A DNA stretch of 64,000 bases from Pararge aegeria (GCF_905163445.1 NC_053202.1:11160001-11224000); one strand, 5' to 3'. Shown: positions 10,546 to 21,044, numbered from the stretch's first letter. Program-made: numbers and translations. The notes: a model not told the origin generated them from the letters alone.

Positions 10546-10653
10546 GAAACCTTTGTATACCACGGACATCTACCAACCACCCCAACCGATTGTCGTGTGA
10601 AAACCGATTAGTGTTATGACTACCATACTCCCTAACAGGCTGAAGTGTTATTA

Positions 10654-10865
10654 CTAGCTGACCCGTGCAACTTGGTCTGCGCCAAATCGGTTATTACAGG
10701 AAAACACGAATTAAATGACATTTTCGCGAAATTAATCCTAGCTCGATCGATTTATCGCCCCCGAAACCCCCTATATACGAGTACTAAATTTTATGAAAAT
10801 CGTTGGAGCCGATTCCGAGATTCCAATTATATATATACAAGAATTGCTCGTTTAAAGGTATAAGA
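10654..10865 (-). mobile_element. Short Helitron H3, minus strand, full length
   Basis: On the plus strand it runs from A|CTAGCTGACCCGTGCAAC to AAGGTATAAGA|T. On the minus strand this is a TC start, the lepidopteran block ACGAGCAATTCTTGTATATA, and a CTAG end in an A/T site. The only open frame is chance. Confidence 0.75.
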
Positions 10866-10872
10866 TATGTTT

Positions 10873-11145
10873 GACGGCCGATTAGCGCAGTGGGCAGCGA
10901 CCCTGTTTTCTGAGACCAAGGCCGTGGGTTCGATTCCCACAACTGGACAATATTTGTGTGATGAACATGAATATTTTTCAGTGTCTGGCATGTTTATCTA
11001 TATATTATAAGTATTTATGTATATTTTTCATAAAAGTTATTCATCAGTTATCTTAGTACCCATAACACAAGCTACGCTTACTTTGGGACTAGATGTCGAT
11101 GTGTGTATTGTCGTAGTATATTTATTTATGTGCCTATAATTATTA
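10873..11145 (+). mobile_element. Metulj-like SINE, full length
   Basis: Head GACGGCCGATTAGCGCAGTG, B box GGGTTCGATTCCC, then ATGAACATGAATATTTTTCA, ACACAAGCTACGCTTAC and a tail of TATTTATTT type. It is intact throughout. Confidence 0.85.
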
Positions 11146-11204
11146 TATGTGTATATTAGTTTATGTATTAGTATTTAGTTATTGGTATGCATTAATTTTA
11201 TATT

Positions 11205-11395
11205 TTGTCCCACCGCAGTTAGTTCCTGTTGCCTGGCAGAGCTCGCTAATAAGCGATAAGGCCGCATTTTGTATTCTGCTTCTATTTTTATGTTTCTTTT
11301 TTTCTTGTATAATTCTTTATGTGGCAATGCGAAAATAAGCATGGTGGCAGCACCTCCCCGCAGCTCTGTCACAAAGAGTTCTGCTACTACTACAT
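11205..11395. repeat. LINE 3' UTR tail (family LD, plus) followed by P-repeat end (minus)
   Basis: GTTGCCTGGCAGAGCTCGCT with AAGCGATAAGGCCGC (11229-11266) matches LINE LD tails at 22985, 36100 and 44770. From 11338, CATGGTGGCAGCACCTCCCC and AGCTCTGTCACAAAGAGTTC match the P-repeat end at 57125-57170. Both lie in the intron side of the homeobox-like exon. Confidence 0.55.
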
Positions 11396-11421
11396 ACGAA
11401 CAAATAATATTAAAAACTTAC

Positions 11422-11797
11422 CAGGTGATCCTGCACGGAACATGGGGTTAGGCGTCATCCAGGGAAAAGCACCGAAGGGCCAGGTCGGTGGAGCGTGCCC
11501 TTGGTACAACCTCGGCAGCAGCGGCTGTGGTACCACCACGCCCCTACTCTCGTTCTCCTCACCATCATTCGTGTCTCTCTCGTCGCGTTCATCACCCACA
11601 TTCGACTCCAAGTCCTCTATATCCACGTCACTATCATCCGTTTCAACAGCGCTTTCCGCGTCATTGCTGATAGCATCCGGAGTGTCTCTAGGCGTCTCAC
11701 TCTTACTCCCCAGGAGAGAGTCAACGCTGAAGGATATCCGTCCCTTTCCCCCACTTTCAGCGGCCTCCGACCGCTCACATTCCAGCGAGGTCTTCAT
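11422..11797 (-). CDS. First coding exon of a probable NKL/ANTP-class homeobox gene (eh1 motif), partial
   Basis: The ATG at 11797 is preceded in frame by TAG eight codons upstream, so it is the likely start. The exon encodes 125 residues and ends at a good donor, CCTG|GTAAGT, in phase 1. Residues 20-30 read RISFSVDSLLG, an eh1 (Engrailed-homology-1) motif, which recruits the Groucho co-repressor in homeobox factors. Residues 46-83 are strongly acidic (TDDSDVDIEDLE). Residues 88-125 are rich in Pro and aromatics (PPTWPFGAFPWM). The eh1 near the N terminus, the acidic spacer and the Pro-rich stretch before an intron suit a muscle segment homeobox (msh/Drop, Msx) type factor, but other NKL genes cannot be ruled out. 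The homeodomain exon was looked for downstream (positions 1-11400, minus) and is not there. Codon use and base composition differ from the AT-rich surroundings. Confidence 0.6.
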
Positions 11798-13450
11798 TTC
11801 ACCTGTATCATCTCCAATAGGCTAACGCCGACGGTATCACATCACCATTTCAGTAACTCCGATCATTACGATATTCCAACCGATATATTACCGATTGAAA
11901 TCCATGAGGTTTTTGTTTTTAATCGATTTTTATTGTTCAATTAAATATTAGTAAAGTATTTTGTTAGACGGTTTTTCACATCACCTTTTGAGTTTATCAA
12001 ACCGTTCCAAAAAGATAATTAGATATAACTATTAACGATTGATATTCATAGATTCTTATTCTTATTTCCGTACAGAATTCAATTAGTGATGTGCTATTCA
12101 ATTAAATCAACAAAACGTAGTCTGTCAATCATAAAACCTACGTGTTTTAATTTTGATTGCTGATCTTTTTTGCTTTACCTACACAAATAACGCTTTAAAT
12201 ACGTAACGATATCAATAAGTCATCCCATGCCGTCACAGAGGAGTTGGCTTTCAGATTTATTAGCGTCACGTCAAAATAATTTTTGATAGCGGTTTTAATT
12301 GAACGTTAAATTAAAGGTTTTTAACTAAAAAACCGCGTATCCGATTGTGTAATAACTTGACTGTTTTTATAATGGTTACCACAAGTCACACAGTGTAATA
12401 TGGCAATAACACTTAGATTTCCTAATAAGAATGTTCGAAATTTGAAAATGAATAATGCGAATTCAGCGTAGGTATTTCGTTAGCGGATACGTTTTGTTTT
12501 GGCAATAAATAATACCTAAAATAATAACACGAGATAAAGTCACAGAGTATCACAAACTTGAATTTTAGCAACACTTAAATTTTCGAAAAAGAATATTATT
12601 TTCCCGCAAATGCGTTAGCTCAGGTATGATAACACTTAGTTTTTCATCGTATCTTCGGTGACGCGGAATCGGCGTATTTTGCGCAACGCTCACGCTCGCG
12701 TATACGTTGGCAAACGTATGATTCGCGCGGTGGCACGGTGAAAATCGCGCCGGGTTTGGGGCGCAGACTGCAAGCCGAACTCAGTTCGCACCGCCTCTCT
12801 TCGATACATTTGAGAGAGACGCAACTACCGAGTGAGGAATTTTAATAAGCGGCGCGGTTAGAAAGAGACGACGATACAATCCAGCATGTGTGTCAAGCGA
12901 TATCGGGTAGGCGGGGTCCGTCGCGCTCAAATTAATCGTCTCTACGGAATACGCCTTATGACGTTATAATACAACATTCTAATTTCAATTCTATTAGTAT
13001 AATTTAAAGTTGGTTTTTGTGTAGTGTGAGGTTGAAAATAGTGATGTTCTGCCAATGGAGGTATCAGATTGCAGTGGCTATTGTGTTGAATGGAAAAAGG
13101 AGTAAATAGACGGGTGCCGTAGGCGGCGTAGAGGGGACTTTACGATTTAATTATTCGCGAATACGGAGGCATTTTGTAGCGAGCTAATGTCTCATTGTCT
13201 CATTAATATCTCCGCCGGCCATGTTTGATTTGTTTATGACACGGGTGCTAGGTGCAATGTGACGTTTGTACGTAGGTGCCTAGGGACGTTCTCTGGAATG
13301 ATGTTTTGCGGCGCAGTTCGGAAGTAGGGATTCAATGCGCTCGGCAACTTGGCTCTGAATTAATTCCGCGTCGCTCGTCTGCTTGAGTATCTTTATTAGT
13401 TGTTCGGTGTTGTTGGAGATTGCCGCTAAATGGAGCATTTAAGCCACTCT
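11798..13450 (-). promoter_or_regulatory. Candidate 5' UTR and CpG-rich promoter of the homeobox-like exon
   Basis: About 1.6 kb without recognised repeats. Positions 12640-12960 are dense in CG words (CGCAACGCTCACGCTCGCG, AAGCGGCGCGG), unlike the rest of the window. No TATA box or initiator was fixed with confidence. An untranslated exon could lie here. Assignment to the exon rests on adjacency and strand only. Confidence 0.4.
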
Positions 13451-13621
13451 CTGTTCGTTACAGAGAACAATGAACAGAGAACGATTTTATTTACGATGAA
13501 CTTAATAATTATTTTTACGTCTTTACTTGGTGTGTCTATCTCTCACTTTGCATCATCAAAATGAGAGATAGATATCTCAATGATGTGCAAGTACTTACAT
13601 ACCGATGAATCAAAGAACTTT

Positions 13622-13790
13622 TAACTGCCTCGTTGGTCTAGTGGTTAGTATATTCCACAGCAGATAACGAGATCCTGGGTTCGATCCATAGATCAAGTAG
13701 GTACCAGAAAATCTTAGTAGTTTGAAAATTGACAGTGATTCTGCTCCGTGCCTCGGAGAGTACGTAAAGTTGTCGGTCCGACGCCTGATC
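13622..13790 (+). mobile_element. tRNA-derived SINE-D (Glu/Asp-like head)
   Basis: GCCTCGTTGGTCTAGTGGTT (A box) and CCTGGGTTCGATCC (B box), followed by the body TCTGCTCCGTGCCTCGGA. The cloverleaf is not tRNA-grade because the acceptor arm does not pair. A shorter relative is at 42336. Confidence 0.7.
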
Positions 13791-13919
13791 TCTTTCCGGT
13801 CGTGTTGGAACTGCACACTTGTGAAAATCTCTCTGGAAATTTACCACCGTGATATATTGACAAACTCACGTTCGCATATAGGTGTAATGCTACGGGCCCT
13901 GTGGTGTTGCACGCAGTGA

Positions 13920-14172
13920 ATAAGCGATCGGCGCAGTGGGCAGCGACCCTGCTTTCTGAGTCCAAGGCCGTGGGTTTATTCCACAACTGGACAATATTTG
14001 TGTGATGAACATGAATGTTTTTCAGTGTCTGGGTGTTTATCTGTATATTATAAGTATTTATGTATATTATTCATAAAAATTATTCATCAGTTATCTTAGT
14101 ACCCATAACACAAGCTACGCTTACTTTGGGACTAGATGGCGATGTGTGTATTGTCGTAGTATATTTATTTAT
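13920..14172 (+). mobile_element. Metulj-like SINE
   Basis: GCGATCGGCGCAGTGGGCAG, a B box damaged at GTGGGTTTATTCC, then ATGAACATGAATGTTTTTCA to ACTAGATGGCGATGTGTG and a TATTTATTT tail. Confidence 0.8.
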
Positions 14173-14194
14173 TTGTTTATTTTATTTAGACCTA

Positions 14195-14447
14195 GATTTA
14201 ATAAAGATAACATGTAGTCCAGACTAATCCCAAAATCGTCGATCGAATCGATTTTTGGTGTAAATATGCGAACGTTCCTGTAAACCATCACTGGGAATTT
14301 TATGGTTTTCCGGGACAAAGAGTAGCCTATGTTGCTCTCCCTCCTTCCAACTCTATAGCTCTATGCCAAAAACCAAGTCGATTGGTTGCTAAGTTCGGGC
14401 GCGAAGGAGGGACAGACAAATTAACAAACACACTTTGGCATTTTTTT
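14195..14447 (-). mobile_element. Helitron 5'-region fragment, minus strand
   Basis: ACAAAGAGTAGCCTATGTTG, CTATGCCAAAAACCAAGTCG and AACAAACACACTTTGGCAT give the typical inverted Helitron interior and start. The 3' end is not resolved. Confidence 0.5.
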
Positions 14448-14539
14448 TGCTTGAACATGTTGCATAACCATATCCTGTTAAGATTGGCGTGCAAAATTAT
14501 TAATTAAATGTATAGGTACCTAATTAATCCCTATCCCTA

Positions 14540-15093
14540 TCCCTACCAATATTAAGTATGGTATAAATGTCAATGTAAGTTTGTTTGTTTTGCTTTCACG
14601 CATAAACGACTTAACAGATCCTCATGAAACCTTGTAGGTACACATATTCTTGGAAGTGCTAGAAGTAATATAGGATACTTTTTATCCCGACATTAAGCTC
14701 GGTTCTTTTGGGAGAGGGGATGAGTGTTTGACGATTTTACACCATAACTCCGACAAATTATAAGCGATTTAAATATTTTTTTTGTACTATAGAGGTTATA
14801 TAATATGTGTTTATTTTTACCCAAACTTTGTGTAGATCTGAATGTGGTTGGAGACAGAACTCCTCAGCGGATAGCAGCCCCTCATTTAAGGCTTAGCGAT
14901 ATTGAATACTTAAATTTTTTTTAGAACTACGGTTGGTTAAACTGTGGTTGGAGATAGAGGACAGAACTCCTCAGCGGACAGCAGCAAACCCCTCATTTAG
15001 CTGAATACTTAAATTTTTTTCTATCTACAACTGAATTTAATGCCACATCAATAAACAAAGTCAAACGCAGACGAACTCGCGGGCAATAGCTAG
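14540..15093 (+). mobile_element. Helitron H1 copy with an internal tandem duplication
   Basis: Starts A|TCCCTACCAATATTAAGTAT and ends CTAG|T (15090-15093). The block from TGTGGTTGGAGA to CCTCATTTA occurs twice (about 14832-14895 and 14943-15000), so this copy is longer than its siblings. Confidence 0.75.
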
Positions 15094-15440
15094 TAATTAA
15101 TATAATATTACGAATAATTTAATGATTTTAGCCAGGATTTGTAGGATTTTGATGATAAAAAGCATCTTTTGTTATTTATATTCTGAAAACTAACACTCCT
15201 TTAATATTTATAAAATTTCATTAAAGAAAGCACTCGAAACCATTTAATTTTCACACTCAATCGTTCTGCGTTTCATCCGAAATTTTTTTAGCATGAAGTT
15301 TTTCTAGTTGTGCACTATGTGAATAAATAAATAATTGTTTTTCACTTAAGAATTTAATTTATACCGAATCTACTCCTAGAAATTGTAAAAAAAAAAAAAA
15401 TTACAAAGTCGCGTCTCACTAAAATCGAATCCGGACATGA
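15094..15440. other. No gene or recognised repeat
   Basis: AT-rich; a 13-base A run lies near 15388. Nothing is recognised. Confidence 0.4.
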
Positions 15441-15447
15441 CACGATT

Positions 15448-15545
15448 AACGCCATGCGTATTTCTGCCGCTAAGCAGTTTAGTTGGAATGCTGTGTTTCG
15501 CTCTGAAAGGCGTGGTTACCAGTTTGAATAGGCACATGAGGCTTC
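15448..15545 (+). repeat. P-repeat fragment
   Basis: TTTCTGCCGCTAAGCAGTTT and AAGGCGTGGTTACCAG match the interior of the P-repeat at 35500-35560. SINE-A starts directly after it. Confidence 0.5.
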
Positions 15546-15926
15546 GGAAGCGGTCATAGCGCATTGGGTAGGAGCTCAACTCCACATTCGGGGGGGTCGA
15601 GTTCGAATCCAAGCACGCACCTCTAACTTTTCTAAGTTATGTGCGATTTAAGCAATTAAAATATCACTGGCTTTGACGGTTAAGGACAGATGAGGAAACC
15701 TGCATGCCTGAGAGTTCAACGTAATGTTCTCAAAGGTTCGTGGAGTCCACCAATCCGCACTAGGCCAGCGTGGTGGACTACGGCCTTAACGCCTTCTCAT
15801 TGTGGGAGGAGATCAGTGCTTTATAGTGGGTCGGTAATGGGTAATAAATATAAACATCGCGACAATACACACAACGCCATCTAGTTCCAAAGTAAGCGTA
15901 CCAGCTTGTGTTATGGATACTAAGAC

Positions 15927-17570
15927 AGGATCCCTATTGCCGCCCTTCAGCAGCTGCCCCGTAGAGGTCTAGTTATCCTCACAAGACTTTTTAACGGGGT
16001 ACTACGTACAGGACACTTTCCAGAGATATGGAAGCAAGGAAAGATAATTACCCTTCCCAAATCTGGAAAAGATCGCCGTTTTCCAGGTAGTTACCGACCA
16101 ATTACGCTTTTACCGCATATTGCGAAGCTGTTTGAGCGGCTATTGCTGCGAAGACTCACCCCCCACTTGCAACTGCGAGATGAGCAGTTTGGTTTTCGCA
16201 GCAACCACTCCACGTCGCTACAGCTAGCAAGAGGACTCCACTTTATCGCCAGTGAGAAGAACAGAGGACACTGTACCGTCGGGGTTTTTCTAGATATCGA
16301 GAAGGCCTTCGATCGAGTGTGGCATACCGGCCTCCTGGCGAAGCTCCTCCAAACAACCTTGCCACTCGCAATCGTGCGAATAGTGGCATCATTCCTGGAA
16401 GGTAGAACCTTCTATGTTTCCGTAGAGGGCGCTGAATCCCAGCCGCGTCCAATACGTGCCGGAGTACCGCAAGGCAGCTGCCTGTCACCGTGTTTGTACG
16501 CGGTGTATACAAATGACATCCCTACTCTCGCCGGACACCTGCGCGAGGGGGAGGAAGACGTACTGTTGTCGCTCTATGCGGATGACAGTGCATATTTTGC
16601 GTCATCATTTCACCAACTCGTCGCTATCAACCGAATGCAACGTCTGCTGAACCTGCTTCCAGAATGGCTGGACAGGTGGAGGATGGCTGTCAACGTGGGT
16701 AAGACGGCCGCCATTGTGTTCGGCGTGCGGAAGCCACTGCGTCTACTCCAACTCCGAGGCCAGGACATAGCGTGGCAGACCTCAGTTCGCTACCTAGGGT
16801 GCCACATGGACGCGATATTGAGCATGGTGAGTATGGTCAATCATGCAGTGAACCATGCACAGGCAGCCGCGTCGATGTTGCACCAAGTCCTAAGTTCCAG
16901 ACTTCCAATAAGGACCAAACTGAGGATCTACGGAGCATATATCCGCTCACGCCTCACGTACGCAGCCCCAGCCTGGTTTGCCCTCTGCTCGGCCCACCAA
17001 AAAGACCGGCTACAGGTTCAGCAGAACAAGTGCCTGCGCCTGATTGTAGGAGCTCCAAGGTACGTCAGAAATTACGTCATCCATCGAGACACCAGGAAGC
17101 CTACCGTGGAGGTTTTCGTCCGCACAATCGCACGCCGCATGTTCGCTCACGCAGACTACGGGCCGTGCGAACACCTCCACGGAATAGCCCCAGCGCTGGA
17201 CAGACCTATAACAGGGCGTCCACTACCTCGAGAGCTCCTCCAATCACCCCCGCCAGCGCGACAACGCGGAGGCACAAATGGTGACATCGATGACTCAAGG
17301 CCCATCGGAATTAACAACATCCCCGCGCGCGCCCACGACGACTACGCTGACAGTGACGCCGACATTTCACGGACAAGACAAACCAACAGGCCCAAAGCCA
17401 ATGATGGCGGGCCCTAGCCCCTAGACAGGAGCTAAAACATCAATTACCAGGGCAGCATAGCTGCCCTGCGAATAAGACCCGGGTAAGGAGGCGTTGCCTC
17501 GAGGCCCGTACCCCCGACCGGCCTATTGGCCGCTTGGAGATGACCCACACGCACGCTAAGACAACGTACC
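15927..17570 (+). pseudogene. 5'-truncated Jockey-like LINE: reverse transcriptase C-terminal half and 3' UTR
   Basis: One open frame runs from 15924 to the stop at 17415-17417, about 497 codons with no start, so the element is truncated at its 5' end. Visible RT blocks in order: KIITLPKSGKD, SYRPITLLPHIAKLFERLLL, EQFGFRSNHST, VFLDIEKAFDRVWH (motif A), AGVPQGSCLSPCLYAVYTND (motif B) and LSLYADDSAYF (motif C; catalytic YADD at 16575-16586). The thumb and C-terminal region (NKCLRLIVGAPRYVRN) then runs to the stop. The DIEKAFDRVWH wording and the C-terminal AP(R/W) segment fit the Jockey clade. The frame is surprisingly intact, so insertion was recent. A G/C-rich 3' UTR extends to about 17570, where a Helitron joins. 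It lies within a SINE. Confidence 0.85.
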
Positions 17571-17941
17571 CAGCCCGCTTCGCCGGGCTAGATTTTGCTT
17601 TATTTTATTTAAACAATAAACTTACATCATTAAATTTTTAATTTAAGTCTCATAATATATTAAATCATTTATTTCTCTCCATATTCATTCTCTTCTATTC
17701 TCTTCTCGAGCGGGTGAAGATCATTATCTACACCCATGTACACCCAACAATAGAATATCATCCTAGTAAATAAAAGCTGTATTTGACAGTTCAAAAACAG
17801 GAGAGCTCTGATCGTCACCATACTTTACAGGATTACTCGCCAGGTCAATCCGGAGATTCCCTGAAAGGTTCATTGAAATCGTTCCAGTCGTTTCGGAGCC
17901 TATACGGAACATACACACACTTTCTCTTTTATATATATAGA
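17571..17941 (-). mobile_element. Helitron-like element H2, minus copy
   Basis: The inverted stem-loop CAGCCCGCTTCGCCGGGCTAG opens it, and the 5' end is reached at ...CTCTTTTATATATATAGA|T. Between the ends it matches 4871-5231 block by block (GTTTCGGAGCC, CTCGCCAGGTCAATCCGG). Confidence 0.65.
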
Positions 17942-18119
17942 TATATATAAATACAAATAATATATAGATAAACACCCAGACACTGAAAACATTTATGTCC
18001 ATCACACTAACATTTTTCAGTAGTGGGAAACGAACCCACGGCCTTGGACTCGGAAAGCAGGGTCGCTGCCCACTGCGCCTATCGGCCGTCATGGGTTGTT
18101 GTGATGATTATATTAAGTG

Positions 18120-18830
18120 CGCAATCTGCTTGTTCCGTCTATTATTACCTATTAAAAAAAAATACCATCATTAGTATAAATAAAATCGCTATCTACTCAG
18201 CTAACAACTCAAACAAAAGGTAATCTTCAAAGGTAATTACATTTTATTATAAGGACTTAACGTTATATCTTTAAAGTGGCACCATCAAAGGGACATAGAT
18301 ACATCAAAATCCGATTACAAAGGCGGTCCTATTCGGAATCAAATCGTTAGCAAAATGTCACTTAAAGTTAATCGCATTATATCGATATCTGTGATCTTTT
18401 ACGACTTAAAAAAAACCTTCATTATTACAATTGAATACGGTCCAATGTCGCGTAACAATTGGCTACAATTCGCAGTTATTAACAAAGGGGCTTTCTGCAT
18501 AGCTGATAAGCGAAATTGAATCTTATTGAATCGCGATAGGGGGGTACGCGCTGGGCATTGTTAGGGCGGTTTCATATTCCCCCTCTTGCCAATTAACGCG
18601 ATTTAATTGTACCGGGAGATTATCGTTTGGTAATGAAAAGAGTAACGATGGGTGATGTCTGTGCAGGGCTTTATGTCGGGTTGTATGTTTAAGATTGAAT
18701 CGGTGTGGGAAGCTTTGTGTTTACATTATACAAATATTGCTATCACTTGATCCATTACGCCGAAAGTTGAGCTTTTAAGAAATATGATTATTTAATTTGA
18801 CAGTTTGCAAGAGATCTGTCTATCGGACAG
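18120..18830. other. Single-copy island, possible non-coding regulatory DNA
   Basis: No repeat or open frame is recognised. From about 18290 to 18700 the sequence is less AT-rich and contains several homeodomain-type cores (TAATTG, CAATTA, GATTA). That is a weak hint only. Confidence 0.3.
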
Positions 18831-18834
18831 TGCC

Positions 18835-19760
18835 TGCTAACACGACTAAAGACCGAAAATGGTAGTCCCATTTCCTCTAAACCTAAGATCTTGAGTGAGG
18901 TTGAGAAATTCTATGGACAGTTATACACCTCAACGCAAAGCCTGTTGATGTTTTGGCTAAAGAAACTAGGGCCAAATTGACCCGACACTTCACCGAAGAT
19001 ATCCCGGACGTCAGATCAGTCAGATTAGTATGACTCTCAAACAACTCAAGAACTGCAAGGCACCGGGTGATGACGGAATCACAGCAGAACTCCTGAAAGC
19101 GGGTGGAAAACCGATACTTAAAGTCCATCAGCGGTTTCGTCATTCACCAAGGCACAACACCAAAGGCATGGCACAGGAGCGTAGTGGTTCTGTTCTTCAA
19201 AAAAGGTGACAATACCTTGCTGAAGAACTACGGACCCATCTCGCTGCTGAGCCATATCTACAAGTTGTTCTCGAGTCATTACGAATCGTCTCGCTAATAG
19301 GTTTGATGACTTCCAGCCTCCCGAACAAGCCGGTTTCCGAAAGGGCTTTAGTACCATAGACCACATACATACGCTGCGGCAGGTTATACAGAAGACCGAA
19401 TAGTATAACCGGCCACTTTGCTTAGCGTTTGTGAGAAAGTGAGAAAACCTTTGATTCGGTGGAAACCTGGGCTGTGTTAAGGTCACTGCAGAGATGCCGA
19501 ATTGACTACCGGTACATCCAAGTGTTGAAGTGTTTGTATGGAAACGCTACCATGTTAATGTCAGAGTCTTGGAATGGCGACCCCACAGGTAAACGCAGTG
19601 TTGGTCGACCCCCAACGAGGTGGACAGACGACATCAAACGAGTCGCTGGGAGCCGCTGGAAACAAGCGGCCCAGGACCGTGGATTTGGAACTCTCTACAA
19701 AAGACCTATGTCCAGCTGTGGACTTCAATCGGTTGAAGTGATGGTGATGAGGTCATGAGG
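18835..19760 (+). pseudogene. RTE-like LINE reverse transcriptase remnant, frameshifted and internally deleted
   Basis: Three frames carry pieces of one protein in order: LKNCKAPGDDGITAELLKAG, then NYGPISLLSHIYKLF, then EQAGFRKGFSTIDHIHTL. After a further shift comes ETWAVLRSLQRCRIDYRYIQ. The sequence then jumps, near 19570, to the C-terminal KRSVGRPPTRWTDDIKRVAG. These are RTE-clade RT signatures (KAPGDDGI, YRPISLLS, GFRKGFST). The catalytic region between QRCRIDYRYI and the tail is missing, so it is dead. Confidence 0.75.
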
Positions 19761-19768
19761 ATGAATTT

Positions 19769-20030
19769 GACAGCCGGTTGGCGCAGTTGGCAGTGACCCT
19801 GCTTTCCACGTCCAAGGCCGTTCGATTCCCATAACTGGAAAAATTTTTGTGTGATGAACATGAATGTTTTTCAGTGTCTGGTTGTTTATCTGTATATTAT
19901 AAGTATTTATGTGTATTATATTCATAAAAATATTCATCAGCTAACTTAGTACCCATAACACAAGCTACGCTAACTTTTGCGGAAAGATAGCGATATTGTA
20001 CGACAATAAGTATATTTATTATCGTCTAGT
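19769..20030 (+). mobile_element. Metulj-like SINE
   Basis: GACAGCCGGTTGGCGCAGTT, a B-box region with a 3-base loss (CCGTTCGATTCCC), then ATGAACATGAATGTTTTTCA and ACACAAGCTACGCTAAC. It follows directly on the RTE remnant. Confidence 0.75.
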
Positions 20031-20059
20031 CATATCTTGTAGATACAGATTTTTTTGGT

Positions 20060-20312
20060 ATAGAGCTTATCCGGAAAGTATCGCCATGTTTTCTTTTGCG
20101 GCCAAGCATTGCTGTGTTTCATTCTGAAAGCTCGGTTGGCGGTAGGTATAATCTTTATATAAAAGAGCAACTGCTGATTTTCTTGCCGGATCTTCTCGGT
20201 AGAATCTGCTTTTCAAACCGGTGGTAGAGTCACTGCAAACATACATAACTTTACGTTTCAAAAGTGCTTATAAAGTAGGCCTACTTGAAATAAATGAGTT
20301 ATGATTTTTTTT
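20060..20312 (+). repeat. P-repeat fragment then LINE LC 3' end
   Basis: 20060-20150 contains a diverged P-repeat core (CCAAGCATTGCTGTG). From 20155, AAAGAGCAACTGCTGATTTT, CCGGTGGTAGAGTCACTGC and a T run near 20306 match the LINE LC tail. Confidence 0.55.
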
Positions 20313-20319
20313 TTTTTGA

Positions 20320-20761
20320 ATTATATAATTCTACTGTACACATACAAATGGTATGTCACTGAACTCCTCCCAATCGGGTGGACCGATTTGAATGGTTTTT
20401 TTTTGTATGCGTTTGGGTGGCGTCCTACATGGTTTAGATTCACAAATCAGCCCGACAGATGGCGCTGCACACTGTATATAGGTTATTTATTTATAGGTAC
20501 TGCAACTATTATACAGTTATATATATAAGTCTGATTTGAAAAATTATTTCAGCGTTCCACGCTAAGCATAATTGGAGCATAGCACCAATGAAGAATTCCA
20601 AAATCGGGGTTTTGTTTTTCCTTTTGAGAGCTTACGCTGCGAGCGCTGCGTACACGGTTTAAGTTTCCATACGATTACGTATGAAAAAGTAGAACTTTTA
20701 AAGCATACATCTATTTCTTAAGGTTGACGGTTACGCGGACGAAGTCGCGAGGGACCTCTAG
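20320..20761 (+). mobile_element. Helitron-like element, 3' end clear
   Basis: It ends ACGCGGACGAAGTCGCGAGG with CTAG|T (20758-20761). The interior has GGTGGACCGATTTGAATGG and GACAGATGGCGCTGCACAC. The 5' start near 20320 is not sharply defined. Confidence 0.6.
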
Positions 20762-20764
20762 TTA

Positions 20765-20956
20765 AATATAAATATACTACGACAATACACACATCGCCAT
20801 CTTGCCCCAAAGTAAGAGTAACTTTTGTTATGGTACTAAGATGACTGATGAATATTTTTTTAAATAATCATACATATAAATAACCAGACTCAACATAATT
20901 TTTTTTCCTTGGACTCAGAAAGCTGGGTCGCTGCCCACCGCGCCAATCAGCCGTTA
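20765..20956 (-). mobile_element. Metulj-like SINE, internally deleted, minus strand
   Basis: Tail ATATACTACGACAATACACA and GATGAATATTTTT, then a jump to CTTGGACTCAGAAAGCTGGG and CGCCAATCAGCCGTTATG. The B-box region is lost. Confidence 0.7.
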
Positions 20957-21044
20957 TGTAATTAGAGATAGGTACAAGAAGGTTAACACCCTCAGGTTTA
21001 TGGACATGGCACCATTTTGTAGGACGTGTTTCACGCATGCCCTG

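Larger units (their letters stand above)
15842..18091 (-). mobile_element. Metulj-like SINE in two pieces, minus strand
   Basis: The tail piece is 15842-15926 (GACAATACACACAACGCCAT to GTTATGGATACTAAGAC). The head piece is about 17948-18091 (AAACACCCAGACACTGAAAA, GGAAACGAACCCACGGCC, CGCCTATCGGCCGTC). Together they make one SINE interrupted by 15927-17947. Confidence 0.7.
15548..18118 (+). mobile_element. SINE-A split by nested insertions
   Basis: The SINE-A body runs 15548-15840 (CATTGGGTAGGAGCTCAAC, GAGTTCGAATCC, GAAACCTGCATGCCTGAGAG, TAGTGGGTCGGTAATGGG). Its last bases (ATGGGTTGTTGTGATGATTA) are at 18092-18111. ATGGG flanks the insertion as a target duplication. Inside lies a minus-strand Metulj-like SINE, itself split by a LINE and a Helitron. 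Confidence 0.7.

Noticed and set aside
10873..10950. Possible tRNA gene at SINE heads (also 28990-29065, 36541-36615, 63574-63650)
   Set aside because: tRNA-like heads repeated at many sites with a common SINE body; not functional tRNA genes.
1..11400. Homeodomain exon downstream of the eh1 exon
   Set aside because: Looked for WFQNRR-type text and RKPRTPF-type text on the minus strand; no candidate frame contains it.
11319..11825. 168-codon plus-strand frame opposite the homeobox-like exon
   Set aside because: It is the antisense shadow of the minus-strand exon; low-complexity Ser/Leu text with no splice or start context, whereas the minus frame has an eh1 motif and a donor site.
11495..11944. 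149-codon plus-strand frame
   Set aside because: Another shadow of the same exon with no recognisable protein features.
13622..13695. Possible tRNA gene
   Set aside because: A and B boxes are present but the acceptor and anticodon stems do not pair and a SINE body follows; called SINE-D.
16772..17284. 170-codon frame overlapping the LINE reverse transcriptase
   Set aside because: Out-of-frame shadow of a G/C-rich coding region; the RT motifs are in the other frame.
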